A stretch of DNA of 18,999 nucleotides from Clostridiales bacterium. Lineage in GTDB: Bacteria > Bacillota > Clostridia > Lachnospirales > Lachnospiraceae. Below, one piece after another: positions 1 through 7,180 of the stretch. The position numbers and the translations under genes were made by a program. Below the pieces are notes generated by a model. That model had not been told where the DNA came from. It ran no database searches and worked only from the letters and a program-made list of their open reading frames with translations. Positions within the stretch are counted from its first letter, which is position 1; each line of letters opens with the position of its first letter. The DNA is taken from the NCBI GenBank assembly GCA_019416265.1, contig DXXQ01000160.1, positions 1 through 18,999 on the forward strand, read 5' to 3'.

Positions 1-11
1 GGACAAATCAT

Positions 12-980
12 ATGACATATAAAGATTACATGGCCCCAATGGAAGGCATAACAAATCATATTTACAGAAAAGTATATCAGGAATTTTATCATCCTATGGA
101 TAAATATTTCACCCCGTTTCTGGCTGCGAAGCAGAATAAGCGGTTAAGTGCCAAGGAGATACGGGAGGTGTCTCCGGAGACAAACGAAGGATTGACCGTG
201 ATTCCTCAGATCCTTGGAAATAATGCAGAGGACTTTATCCAGCTGGCAAAGATTCTGAGAGATGAATATGGTCATAAAGAAATAAATCTGAATCTTGGAT
301 GTCCTTCAGGTACAGTTACTGCGAAGGGAAAAGGAGCAGGCTTCCTGGGAGAGCCGGAGAAACTGGATGGATTTCTGGATAGGATTTACTCCGGTCTTGA
401 TATGGACATTTCCATAAAAACAAGGGTAGGGACAGACTATGAAGAAGATTGGGAATATCTTATGGATATTTATGAAAAATACCCGATTAAGGAGCTGATT
501 ATTCACCCAAGGCTTCTGAAAGATCACTACAAGGGAAAGCCCCGTCTGGAACTGTTCCGTCAGGGGACAGAGCGGTTCTCCATGCCTGTAGGATACAATG
601 GAAACTTATTTACAAAAGAAGCTTATAAGAACTTCACAGAACAGTTCCCTCAGACAGAAATCCTCATGTTCGGCAGAGGAATCATTGCAAATCCCGGGCT
701 TCTTGATGAAATCCGTGATGGCAAAGCACCGGACAAAAAGAAGCTCCGCGCATTCCATGACCGTATTTATTCGCAGTATCAGGAAATCCTTTCAGGGGAA
801 AGAAACGTTCTCTTCCGGATGAAGGAACTGTGGAATTACATGGCGCCGGAGTTTTCCAATTACGAAAAAACTTTAAAGAAAATAAAAAAATCACAGCATT
901 TCAGTGATTATGAGGCAGCAGTGGACCTTCTGTTTGCGGAGGAATGGAGCCCAAACGGAGCGGGAGCAGACAGATATTGA
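12..980 (+). CDS. dus: tRNA-dihydrouridine synthase family protein (Dus)
   Basis: This 322-residue protein is an FMN-dependent enzyme of the Dus family, which reduces specific uridines in the tRNA D-loop to dihydrouridine in the cytoplasm. The N-terminal APMEGIT segment (residues 8-14) is the usual flavin-site start of the TIM barrel. NLNLGCPSG (92-100) carries the conserved Asn94 and catalytic Cys97, and SIKTRVG (134-140) carries the conserved Lys137. The family's usual HGR triplet appears as HPR (165-167), and FGRGIIANPGLL near residue 220 is the second phosphate-binding strand. The length is normal for the family. Only 11 bases precede the ATG, so the promoter lies outside the window. The family assignment is firm; which uridine is modified cannot be read from the sequence. 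Confidence 0.93.
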   Translation: MTYKDYMAPMEGITNHIYRKVYQEFYHPMDKYFTPFLAAKQNKRLSAKEIREVSPETNEGLTVIPQILGNNAEDFIQLAKILRDEYGHKEINLNLGCPSGTVTAKGKGAGFLGEPEKLDGFLDRIYSGLDMDISIKTRVGTDYEEDWEYLMDIYEKYPIKELIIHPRLLKDHYKGKPRLELFRQGTERFSMPVGYNGNLFTKEAYKNFTEQFPQTEILMFGRGIIANPGLLDEIRDGKAPDKKKLRAFHDRIYSQYQEILSGERNVLFRMKELWNYMAPEFSNYEKTLKKIKKSQHFSDYEAAVDLLFAEEWSPNGAGADRY

Positions 981-996
981 GAAAGGAAGTGCAGGA

Positions 997-1119
997 ATGC
1001 ATATTTTTATTGCAGAGGACTTTGGAAATTTGCCGGAGCTGATAAAAAAGGCAAATCCCGACCTTATTCTTTTGGATGTAAATCTTCCGGGAATTTATCT
1101 CTATACAACTGCAGATTGA
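997..1119 (+). pseudogene. Response-regulator receiver-domain remnant (40 codons)
   Basis: A ribosome site (GAAAGGAAG) sits just before ATG 997, which opens a 40-codon frame. It begins MHIFIAEDF and continues to PDLILLDVNLPG, the beta-3 strand and phospho-acceptor Asp region of a CheY-like receiver domain, then stops at 1119 after unrelated residues. A whole OmpR-type regulator is about 225 residues. Here the region between the first acidic pair and the helix before beta-3 is missing, as is everything after the LPG loop. The best reading is an internally deleted and truncated regulator gene, possibly part of the same scar as the permease tail just downstream. It could still be translated into a short peptide, but no function is suggested. 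Confidence 0.55.
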
Positions 1120-1125
1120 TTCAGA

Positions 1126-1227
1126 GTATGTCTTTTTGCAGAAAGCGCCGGGTTGTTTCTGGGGATTTATGTGGTGTATTTCCTTGTTACCTATGTGGGA
1201 TTTGTCAGGAACATAGAACGAAAATAA
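1126..1227 (+). pseudogene. C-terminal tail of an FtsX-type ABC permease (remnant)
   Basis: In the same reading frame as the receiver remnant, and directly after its stop codon, comes an open stretch ending at TAA 1225-1227. It translates as a hydrophobic helix followed by a basic end, VVYFLVTYVGFVRNIERK. This resembles the last transmembrane helix and tail of FtsX/BceB-type ABC permeases. It has no start codon or ribosome site of its own. In Bce-type antimicrobial-peptide cassettes the order is regulator, kinase, ATPase, permease, so a deletion from the regulator to the permease end would leave this arrangement. Assignment of so short a piece is an inference. Confidence 0.42.
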
Positions 1228-1251
1228 ACGGGAGCCGTCAGGCTCCCGTTT
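1221..1251 (-). terminator. Intrinsic terminator of typA (possibly bidirectional)
   Basis: A perfect 11-bp stem (1226-1236 with 1241-1251, loop GTCA) lies just past the typA stop codon. Read on the minus strand, the stem is followed by TTTATTTTCG. On the plus strand only a short T stretch follows, so plus-strand termination would be weaker. Confidence 0.8.
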
Positions 1252-1264
1252 GTCATGTTTACAA

Positions 1265-3100
1265 TCAGCCGTTCTTTCTGAACGCTGCTCTCTTACGTTC
1301 TCTTGGATCAAGGATTCTCTTACGGATTCGAAGGCTTGTAGGTGTTACCTCAAGCAGTTCGTCTGAATCAATAAAGTCAATGGACTGCTCCAGGCTTAAA
1401 ACACGCGGAGGAGTAAGCTTTAAGGCTTCATCAGCAGAAGAGGAACGAGTGTTGGTGAGGTGTTTTGTCTTACATACATTAAGCTCAATATCCTCAGCCT
1501 TTCCGTTCTGGCCGATGACCATACCGCTGTAAACCTTTTCTCCGGGGCCTACAAACAGAGTACCGCGTTCCTGAGCGGAAAACAGACCGTAGGTAACGGT
1601 TTCACCTGCTTCGAAAGCAATCAGAGAGCCCTGTTTACGGTACTGGAAATCACCCTTATAAGGTGCGTAGCCGTCAAAAATAGTATTGAGGATACCGGTA
1701 CCCTTGGTGGAAGTCAGGAATTCGCCGCGGAAACCGATCAGACCACGGGAAGGGATCATGAACTCCAGACGTACAGAACCATCGCTTGCTGTACTCATAC
1801 CCTGAAGCTCACCCTTACGCTCACTGAGCTTCTGGATCACTGTGCCGGAAAATTCTTCCGGAACATCAACATAGGCAATTTCGATAGGTTCCAGTTTTTT
1901 GTTACGTTCATCTGTATGGTAGAGAACTTCCGGTTTACTTACGGCAAATTCATATCCCTCGCGTCTCATGTTTTCAATGAGGACAGACAGATGAAGCTCT
2001 CCACGGCCGGAAACCTTGAAGCACTCGGTAGAATCGGTATCTTCTACGCGAAGGCTAACATCTGTATTCAGTTCACGGTAAAGACGGTCACGAAGATGGC
2101 GGGAAGTGATATATTTTCCTTCCTGACCTGCAAGGGGACTGTCGTTTACAAGGAAGTTCATGGCAATAGTAGGCTCGGAGATCTTCTGGAAAGGAATGGA
2201 CTCCGGCTGGTCACCGCCGCAGAGCGTATCGCCGATATGGATATCGGAAATACCGGAAATCGCAACGATGGAACCGATGGAGGATTCTTTCACCTCAACC
2301 TTGTTTAAGCCGTCAAATTCATAAAGCTTGCTGATCTTTACTTTCTGACGTTTGTCAGGATCATGGTGGTTCAGAAGAGTAAGTTCCTGATTCACGGCAA
2401 TTTTACCGTTTTCAACTTTACCGACACCGATACGTCCCACATATTCGTTGTAGTCGATGGTGCTGATGAGAACCTGAGTATCTGCATCCGGATCCCCTTC
2501 CGGAGCCGGGATATATTTCAGGATCGTCTCAAACAGAGGAGTCATATCCTTTGGTGTATCGTTTAAGTCAAGAACTGCATGACCTGCTTTGCCGGAAGCA
2601 TAGAGGAAGGGGCAGTCAAGCTGTTCATCAGAAGCCTCAAGATCCATAAGAAGCTCGAGAACCTCATCGATTACTTCGTCAGGACGAGCCTCCGGACGGT
2701 CAATCTTATTGATGCAGACAATTACGTGGAGGTCGAGTTCAAGGGCTTTTTTGAGAACAAATTTTGTCTGAGGCATGGCGCCCTCGAAGGCATCTACCAG
2801 AAGGATAACACCGTTAACCATTTTCAGGACACGTTCAACCTCGCCGCCGAAATCGGCATGTCCCGGTGTGTCGATGATGTTAATCTTTGTACCCTTATAA
2901 TGAATAGCTGTATTTTTGGACAGAATCGTGATACCACGCTCACGTTCAATGTCATTGGAGTCCATGACACGTTCCTGAACCTCCTGATTTTCACGGAATA
3001 CACCGCTCTGCTTCAGAAGCTGATCGACCAGAGTAGTTTTGCCGTGGTCAACGTGGGCGATAATGGCTACGTTACGTACGTCTTCGCGTTTTGTCTTCAT
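1265..3100 (-). CDS. typA: Translational GTPase TypA/BipA
   Basis: This 611-residue ribosome-associated GTPase belongs to the EF-G/LepA superfamily and is linked to 50S assembly and stress or cold adaptation. The GTPase motifs are complete: AHVDHGKT (15-22), ERGIT (54-58), DTPGH (77-81), NKID (131-134). A beta-barrel domain, an EF-G-like domain and the TypA-specific C-terminal domain with RGLIGFRGEF follow. The frame extends eight codons further upstream, but I chose the internal ATG at 3100: AAAGGA lies nine bases before it and the resulting N-terminus (MKTKREDVRNVAII) matches the family. The length is normal. It is monocistronic, divergent from the SSB-like gene, and has its own terminator. 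Confidence 0.97.
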   Translation of the reverse strand: MKTKREDVRNVAIIAHVDHGKTTLVDQLLKQSGVFRENQEVQERVMDSNDIERERGITILSKNTAIHYKGTKINIIDTPGHADFGGEVERVLKMVNGVILLVDAFEGAMPQTKFVLKKALELDLHVIVCINKIDRPEARPDEVIDEVLELLMDLEASDEQLDCPFLYASGKAGHAVLDLNDTPKDMTPLFETILKYIPAPEGDPDADTQVLISTIDYNEYVGRIGVGKVENGKIAVNQELTLLNHHDPDKRQKVKISKLYEFDGLNKVEVKESSIGSIVAISGISDIHIGDTLCGGDQPESIPFQKISEPTIAMNFLVNDSPLAGQEGKYITSRHLRDRLYRELNTDVSLRVEDTDSTECFKVSGRGELHLSVLIENMRREGYEFAVSKPEVLYHTDERNKKLEPIEIAYVDVPEEFSGTVIQKLSERKGELQGMSTASDGSVRLEFMIPSRGLIGFRGEFLTSTKGTGILNTIFDGYAPYKGDFQYRKQGSLIAFEAGETVTYGLFSAQERGTLFVGPGEKVYSGMVIGQNGKAEDIELNVCKTKHLTNTRSSSADEALKLTPPRVLSLEQSIDFIDSDELLEVTPTSLRIRKRILDPRERKRAAFRKNG

Positions 3101-3192
3101 AAATTGAAATCCTTTCTTTTTCATAGCAGTTTTAGGGCTGCAAGTGTTCTTTCTATATTAATGTGTTTTTTCAGTTACTTTTCCGAAGTTAA

Positions 3193-3220
3193 AGTTTACC
3201 ACATTTTAAAAAGATTACAA
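3193..3220 (-). promoter_or_regulatory. Possible sigma-A promoter of typA
   Basis: On the minus strand, TTGTAA (-35, 3215-3220) is separated by 16 bp from TAAACT (-10, 3193-3198). Each hexamer matches consensus at four of six positions. It lies about 90 bp before the typA start, in a 230-bp intergenic region that holds no gene. Confidence 0.33.
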
Positions 3221-3331
3221 GGTGTTCCCCGAAAAATTCCTGAAAAAATAGTTCTAAATTTTTCAGCTTGTACATAGACATATATAGAAAAAAATACAAG
3301 ACAGGGTACAAAGAGGAAGGAGAACTACATT

Positions 3332-3958
3332 ATGGCAGATAAAATTATTGAAAACAATCAGGTATCGGTTATGGGGAAAATCGCTGCCGGCTTTACGTTC
3401 AGTCACCAGGTTTTCGGGGAAGGGTTCTATATGACAGAGCTTCTGGTAAAGCGTTTAAGCGATTCCGAGGACAGGATTCCGGTCATGGTTTCGGAGAGGC
3501 TTGTGGATGTGACACAGGATTACGTTGGAGAATACATAGAAATCCACGGACAGTTTCGTTCTTATAACCGTCATGAGGAAAAGCACAACCGTCTTGTGCT
3601 TTCTGTTTTTGCCAGAGAACTGAAATTTGTGGAGGAAGAGGATGAATCCATACCGGTGAACCAGATTTTTCTGGACGGCTATATCTGCAAACCGCCGGTA
3701 TACAGGAAAACTCCTCTTGGCAGGGAGATTGCGGATCTTCTCCTTGCAGTCAACCGCCCCTATGGGAAATCGGATTATATTCCATGTATCTGCTGGGGAA
3801 GGAATGCAAGATATGCGTCAGCCTTTGAGGTGGGAGGTCATGTGCTGATCTGGGGCAGGATCCAGAGCCGCGAGTACATGAAACGGATCGGAGAAAACGA
3901 AACTCAGAAGCGTACAGCTTATGAGGTATCTGTGAGCAAGCTGGAATATATTGAGTAA
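3332..3958 (+). CDS. Single-stranded-DNA-binding-like protein with two OB-fold halves
   Basis: This 208-residue protein appears to contain two SSB-type OB folds in tandem. The first covers about residues 8-98 (VSVMGKIAAGFTFSHQ through VLSVFARELKFVE). The second covers about 105-206 (NQIFLDGYICKPPVYRKTPLGREIADLLLAVNR through YEVSVSKLEYIE), and its RKTPLGREI and CICWGRNA stretches resemble the SSB core. It lacks the flexible linker and acidic DDIPF-like tail with which canonical SSB recruits repair partners, so it is probably not the main replicative SSB. A strong AGGAAGGAG site precedes the ATG. It is followed after 177 bp by the CobO-like gene. The fold is fairly clear; its cellular role is not. 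Confidence 0.75.
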   Translation: MADKIIENNQVSVMGKIAAGFTFSHQVFGEGFYMTELLVKRLSDSEDRIPVMVSERLVDVTQDYVGEYIEIHGQFRSYNRHEEKHNRLVLSVFARELKFVEEEDESIPVNQIFLDGYICKPPVYRKTPLGREIADLLLAVNRPYGKSDYIPCICWGRNARYASAFEVGGHVLIWGRIQSREYMKRIGENETQKRTAYEVSVSKLEYIE

Positions 3959-4014
3959 ACTTTGTCTCCGGCAGCCCGGCCCTTTGTGAACAGGAATGAA
4001 GAATGGATAAACGC

Positions 4015-4043
4015 TTGCATTTCTTTCGATTCTGAGGTAATAT
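4015..4043 (+). promoter_or_regulatory. Weak candidate promoter before the cobO-like/dapA/dapB genes
   Basis: TTGCAT (4015-4020) and TAATAT (4038-4043) are 17 bp apart, about 90 bp before the CobO-like start. A hairpin (4063-4070 with 4084-4091, ATAACTGT/ACAGTTAT) lies downstream. I see no riboswitch in this 177-bp gap. The promoter match is only moderate. Confidence 0.28.
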
Positions 4044-4135
4044 AAGCAAATAAACGATTAAAATAACTGTTCCTGCGGTCTGGACAGTTATGATCAAAAC
4101 AAGTACCAGATTCATAAACGATAAGAGGAATTGTT

Positions 4136-4636
4136 ATGGGAAAAGAATTAACTGAGGTTTACTGCGGAGGCGGAAAAGGCAAGACAACACTGGCTGTCGG
4201 TCAGTGCCTGAAGGCTTCGGCACAGGGCAAAAGTGTGATTATCATTCAGTTTCTGAAGGGCAAGGAGCGCCGTGAACTGGATTTTCTTGAGGATATCGAG
4301 AATCTTGATATTAAGATTTTCCGTTTCGAAAAAATGGAAGAATGCTATGAAGATCTGAATGAGGAGGAGAAGGCGGAGGAGAAAAATAATATTCTCAATG
4401 CCCTCAATTTTGCGAGAAAGGTAATCGCCACCCAGGAATGTGATTTTCTGCTGCTTGATGAGATTCTTGGACTTTTGGATTATGGAATCACCACAGAGGA
4501 GGCGCTGAAAGAAATCCTGAAGCTTAAGGATGACTGTATGCATCTTATTCTTACAGGATGGCGCATACCCGATGGCCTGAAAGAATGTGTGGACAGTATC
4601 ACAACTCTGACAACGAAGCAGATAGAACATGAGTAA
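4136..4636 (+). CDS. CobO/BtuR-like P-loop protein, divergent and C-terminally short
   Basis: This 166-residue protein has the fold signature of ATP:corrinoid adenosyltransferases of the CobA/CobO family. Residues 11-18 form the P-loop GGGKGKTT, IIIQFLKG follows at about 35-42, and LLLDEILGLLDYG matches the family's Walker-B segment (VLDEI...ALDYG). Several family hallmarks are altered. The usual TGR before the last strand reads TGWR, no corrinoid-contact GFTW-like segment is visible, and the protein ends at KQIEHE where relatives continue with an HPYxKGIxAR-type tail. No other cobalamin gene is in the window. GAGGAATTGTT provides a ribosome site. The P-loop family assignment is firm, but corrinoid adenosylation is uncertain. 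It precedes dapA by 70 bp and may be cotranscribed. Confidence 0.75.
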   Translation: MGKELTEVYCGGGKGKTTLAVGQCLKASAQGKSVIIIQFLKGKERRELDFLEDIENLDIKIFRFEKMEECYEDLNEEEKAEEKNNILNALNFARKVIATQECDFLLLDEILGLLDYGITTEEALKEILKLKDDCMHLILTGWRIPDGLKECVDSITTLTTKQIEHE

Positions 4637-4706
4637 ACTTTAAGATTCCGGAAATGATCTGCATATCCGGGCATATTATACACAGAAGAATGAAGGAGGA
4701 AGGCAA

Positions 4707-5600
4707 ATGGCAATTTTTAAAGGTGCAGGCGTTGCGATCGTAACCCCGATGCATGAGAATGGCAGGGTAAATTATGAGAAACTTGAGGAACTGATTGAGT
4801 TCCAGATTGCGAACGGCACAGATGCGATTATTATTTGCGGAACTACTGGAGAATCATCCACAATGACACATGGGGAACATTTAAAGACGATCGAATTTAC
4901 AATTAATAAGGTTGCGAAGCGTGTTCCTGTTATTGCAGGTACTGGTTCTAATTGTACAGAAACAGCGATTATGATGTCCAAAGAGGCAGCTTCCTATGGT
5001 GCAGATGCACTTTTAGTCGTAACTCCTTACTATAATAAAGCAACACAGAATGGTCTGATCGCACATTATACAGCCATTGCAGAGGCTGTTCCTGAGACAC
5101 CGATCATTATGTATAATGTGGCAAGCCGTACAGGCTGCAACATTCAGCCTGCGACAGCAGTGAAGCTTGCTAAAAATGTAAAAAATATCGTAGGTATCAA
5201 AGAGGCAAGCGGAAATTTATCCCAGGTTGCACAGTTAATGTCCATGGCAGACGGATGTCTGGAATTATATTCCGGAAACGATGACCAGGTACTGCCGATC
5301 CTTTCCCTTGGAGGATACGGCGTGATTTCCGTATTATCCAACATTGCGCCGAAGGAAACGCACGACATGGTTCAGAAATTTATGGATGGAGATGTGAAGG
5401 GTGCTGCAGAGATTCAGCTTAAGGCAATTCCGCTTGTCAATGCGCTTTTCAGTGAAGTCAATCCAATCCCTGTAAAAGCGGCTCTGAACCTCATGGGAAT
5501 GGAAGTAGGCCCCCTTCGTATGCCTCTCACTGAGATGGAGGAGGAGAATAAAGCAGTACTTGCACAGGCTATGAAAGATTTTGGAATCAAACTTGCTTAA
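4707..5600 (+). CDS. dapA: 4-hydroxy-tetrahydrodipicolinate synthase
   Basis: DapA condenses pyruvate with aspartate semialdehyde, the first committed step of the diaminopimelate/lysine pathway. The 297-residue sequence shows the GTTGES motif (45-50), the catalytic tyrosine in MYNVASRTG (Tyr136, with the carboxylate-binding Arg141), the Schiff-base lysine in GIKEASGN (Lys165) and the Tyr pair PYYN (107-110). Length and N-terminus are typical. An AAGGAGGAAGG ribosome site lies just before the ATG. dapB follows after 27 bp, so the two almost certainly form one operon, probably with the preceding CobO-like gene. No lysine riboswitch is visible in the 70 bp upstream. Confidence 0.98.
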   Translation: MAIFKGAGVAIVTPMHENGRVNYEKLEELIEFQIANGTDAIIICGTTGESSTMTHGEHLKTIEFTINKVAKRVPVIAGTGSNCTETAIMMSKEAASYGADALLVVTPYYNKATQNGLIAHYTAIAEAVPETPIIMYNVASRTGCNIQPATAVKLAKNVKNIVGIKEASGNLSQVAQLMSMADGCLELYSGNDDQVLPILSLGGYGVISVLSNIAPKETHDMVQKFMDGDVKGAAEIQLKAIPLVNALFSEVNPIPVKAALNLMGMEVGPLRMPLTEMEEENKAVLAQAMKDFGIKLA

Positions 5601-5627
5601 TAGGGACAGACTGAGAGGAAGATACAT

Positions 5628-6383
5628 ATGGTAAAAATTATTATGCATGGCTGCAACGGCCATATGGGACAGGTAATTGCAGATCTGGTTGAAAAGGATC
5701 CAAATGCAGAAATTGTTGCGGGAATTGATATTTCAGATCAGGGAAAAAACAGTTTTCCTGTATTTACAAATATGAATGACTGTCAGGTAGAGGCAGATGC
5801 GCTGATTGATTTTTCTTCCGCGAAAGCTACAGACGCTCTTCTCGACTACTGTGCAAAGCGCGGTCTTCCGGTTGTTCTCTGTACGACAGGCTTAAGCGAG
5901 GAACAGCTTGCAAAGGTAGAAGAAACGTCAAAAAAAGTTGCAGTTCTGAAATCTGCAAATATGTCTCTTGGAATCAATACCCTTCTGAAGCTTATTCAGG
6001 ATGCGGCTAAGGTTCTGGCAGCAGCAGGCTTTGATATGGAAATCGTAGAAAAGCATCACAAACTGAAACTGGACGCTCCAAGCGGCACAGCGCTGGCTCT
6101 TGCAGACAGCTTAAATGAAGCAATGGATAACCAGTATCATTATACATATGACAGAAGCCAGAGACGCGAAATGCGCGATGAGAAAGAAATCGGTATTTCC
6201 GCAGTCCGCGGCGGCACTATCGTAGGGGAGCATGAAGTTATTTTTGCAGGCCCTGATGAAGTGATCGAATTTAAGCACACCGCATATTCCAAAGCCGTTT
6301 TTGGCAAAGGCGCAGTGGAGGCTGCGAAATTCCTTGCAGGAAAGCCCGCAGGAAAATATGATATGAGTGATGTGATTGGCTGA
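5628..6383 (+). CDS. dapB: 4-hydroxy-tetrahydrodipicolinate reductase
   Basis: DapB reduces the DapA product with NAD(P)H. The 251-residue protein begins with the Rossmann motif HGCNGHMG (7-14, glycines at 8, 11 and 14). CTTG (85-88) lines the cofactor site, and EKHHKLKLDAPSGTA (141-155) is the family signature, with His143, His144 and Lys147 at the catalytic positions. The reading frame is intact and of usual length. It lies 27 bp behind dapA with a GAGAGGAAG ribosome site, and a strong terminator follows within ten bases of the stop codon, marking the operon end. Confidence 0.98.
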   Translation: MVKIIMHGCNGHMGQVIADLVEKDPNAEIVAGIDISDQGKNSFPVFTNMNDCQVEADALIDFSSAKATDALLDYCAKRGLPVVLCTTGLSEEQLAKVEETSKKVAVLKSANMSLGINTLLKLIQDAAKVLAAAGFDMEIVEKHHKLKLDAPSGTALALADSLNEAMDNQYHYTYDRSQRREMRDEKEIGISAVRGGTIVGEHEVIFAGPDEVIEFKHTAYSKAVFGKGAVEAAKFLAGKPAGKYDMSDVIG

Positions 6384-6389
6384 ATTTTC

Positions 6390-6432
6390 AGAAGTTCCAA
6401 TCCCTGAACAGGGAGAGGAACTTCTTTTTTTG
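6390..6432 (+). terminator. Intrinsic terminator of the dapA-dapB operon
   Basis: A two-part stem (AGAAGTTCC 6390-6398 with GGAACTTCT 6417-6425, and TCCCTG 6401-6406 with CAGGGA 6409-6414, separated by a small AA/GA internal loop) runs directly into a T tract. Confidence 0.92.
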
Positions 6433-6517
6433 CTTTTTCCAATTTCTTCCGGAATACATTTTTGTAAAATGCACATATTAAGGGTACACAAATCTTATGG
6501 AAAAGGAGAACAATACA

Positions 6518-7033
6518 ATGAAAAAAATAAGAAGACTTCTTATGAGTGTGCTGCTTTTGGGCTGTCTTGCCATGTTTACTGCCTGTGGAAATGACAATAA
6601 CGGTACAGGAAACAATGCAGATGAGACAAAGAATAATACCACAGATAACAATACTGCCAACGATACTGCCGCAGATGAGATTCCGGATAACAATGGGACG
6701 GTAAACGGGGATATGCAGGGAACCAATGACCAAACCGATGGGGAAATGAATAACAATAACGCAAACGACAATGTGGCTGGAAACAATGATACCGGAAATG
6801 CAGAGAATGGAGATGGTCTTACAGGAAATGATCCTGCAGGGAACGGAACAGATAAAAACAACAGTGCGCAGGATCAGACTGCAAACGACAAGAATACACC
6901 GGCAGAGGATAACAACAATGACGGAACAGTTTCCGGAGAACTGGGGAATGCAGCCAGAGATATCGGAAACGGCATAGGAGATGCTGTGAAAGATACCGGA
7001 GATGCGGTGGAAAACGCAGTAGACGGAAGGTAA
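6518..7033 (+). CDS. Predicted lipoprotein with a long Asn/Asp/Thr-rich disordered region
   Basis: I do not recognise this as a named family. I chose the ATG at 6518 over one seven codons upstream because AAGGAG lies nine bases before it and the signal sequence then begins with MKKIRRLL. A hydrophobic stretch ends in the lipobox-like MFTAC, so Cys23 would be lipidated and the protein held on the outer membrane face. Residues 24 to about 135 are almost entirely Asn, Asp, Gly and Thr and lack hydrophobic clusters, so they are probably disordered. The last 35 residues (GELGNAARDIGNGIGDAVKD and on) are more regular, with a repeated GNGIGDAV/TGDAVENAV pattern that could form an amphipathic helix. 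The total is 171 residues. It may act as a spacer or wall-spanning element, but function is unknown. Confidence 0.8.
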   Translation: MKKIRRLLMSVLLLGCLAMFTACGNDNNGTGNNADETKNNTTDNNTANDTAADEIPDNNGTVNGDMQGTNDQTDGEMNNNNANDNVAGNNDTGNAENGDGLTGNDPAGNGTDKNNSAQDQTANDKNTPAEDNNNDGTVSGELGNAARDIGNGIGDAVKDTGDAVENAVDGR

Positions 7034-7120
7034 GAGGGATTTCCCGGAATAATTTGGGACTGTTTTGCAGCAGGTTTTTCCGGAGTGTGTCCGAAAGTCG
7101 GAGAAATTTCAGATACACTC

Positions 7121-7149
7121 TGGACAACTTCCGCATAATGACGTATTAT
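7121..7149 (+). promoter_or_regulatory. Sigma-A promoter of hisA
   Basis: TGGACA (-35) and TATTAT (-10) each match consensus at five of six positions and are separated by 17 bp. Transcription would start near 7156, leaving a leader of about 25 bases. The -35 overlaps the right arm of an imperfect inverted repeat (7080-7091 with 7112-7123). Confidence 0.62.
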
Positions 7150-7180
7150 CGGTGTAAAGAGAGAAAGCGAGGGACGGCAG

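Noticed and set aside
1460..2308. 282-codon plus-strand frame inside typA
   Set aside because: It is antisense to the intact and fully conserved typA gene.
2579..3277. 232-codon plus-strand frame over the start of typA
   Set aside because: It is also antisense to typA; its downstream part crosses the intergenic region without coding character.
4063..4091. Hairpin ATAACTGT/ACAGTTAT as a terminator after the SSB-like gene
   Set aside because: No T run follows on the plus strand, so it is not a standard terminator in that direction.
4637..4706. Possible lysine riboswitch or strong promoter before dapA
   Set aside because: The gap is only 70 bases, too short for an L box. The only -10-like element (TATTAT) lacks a credible -35.
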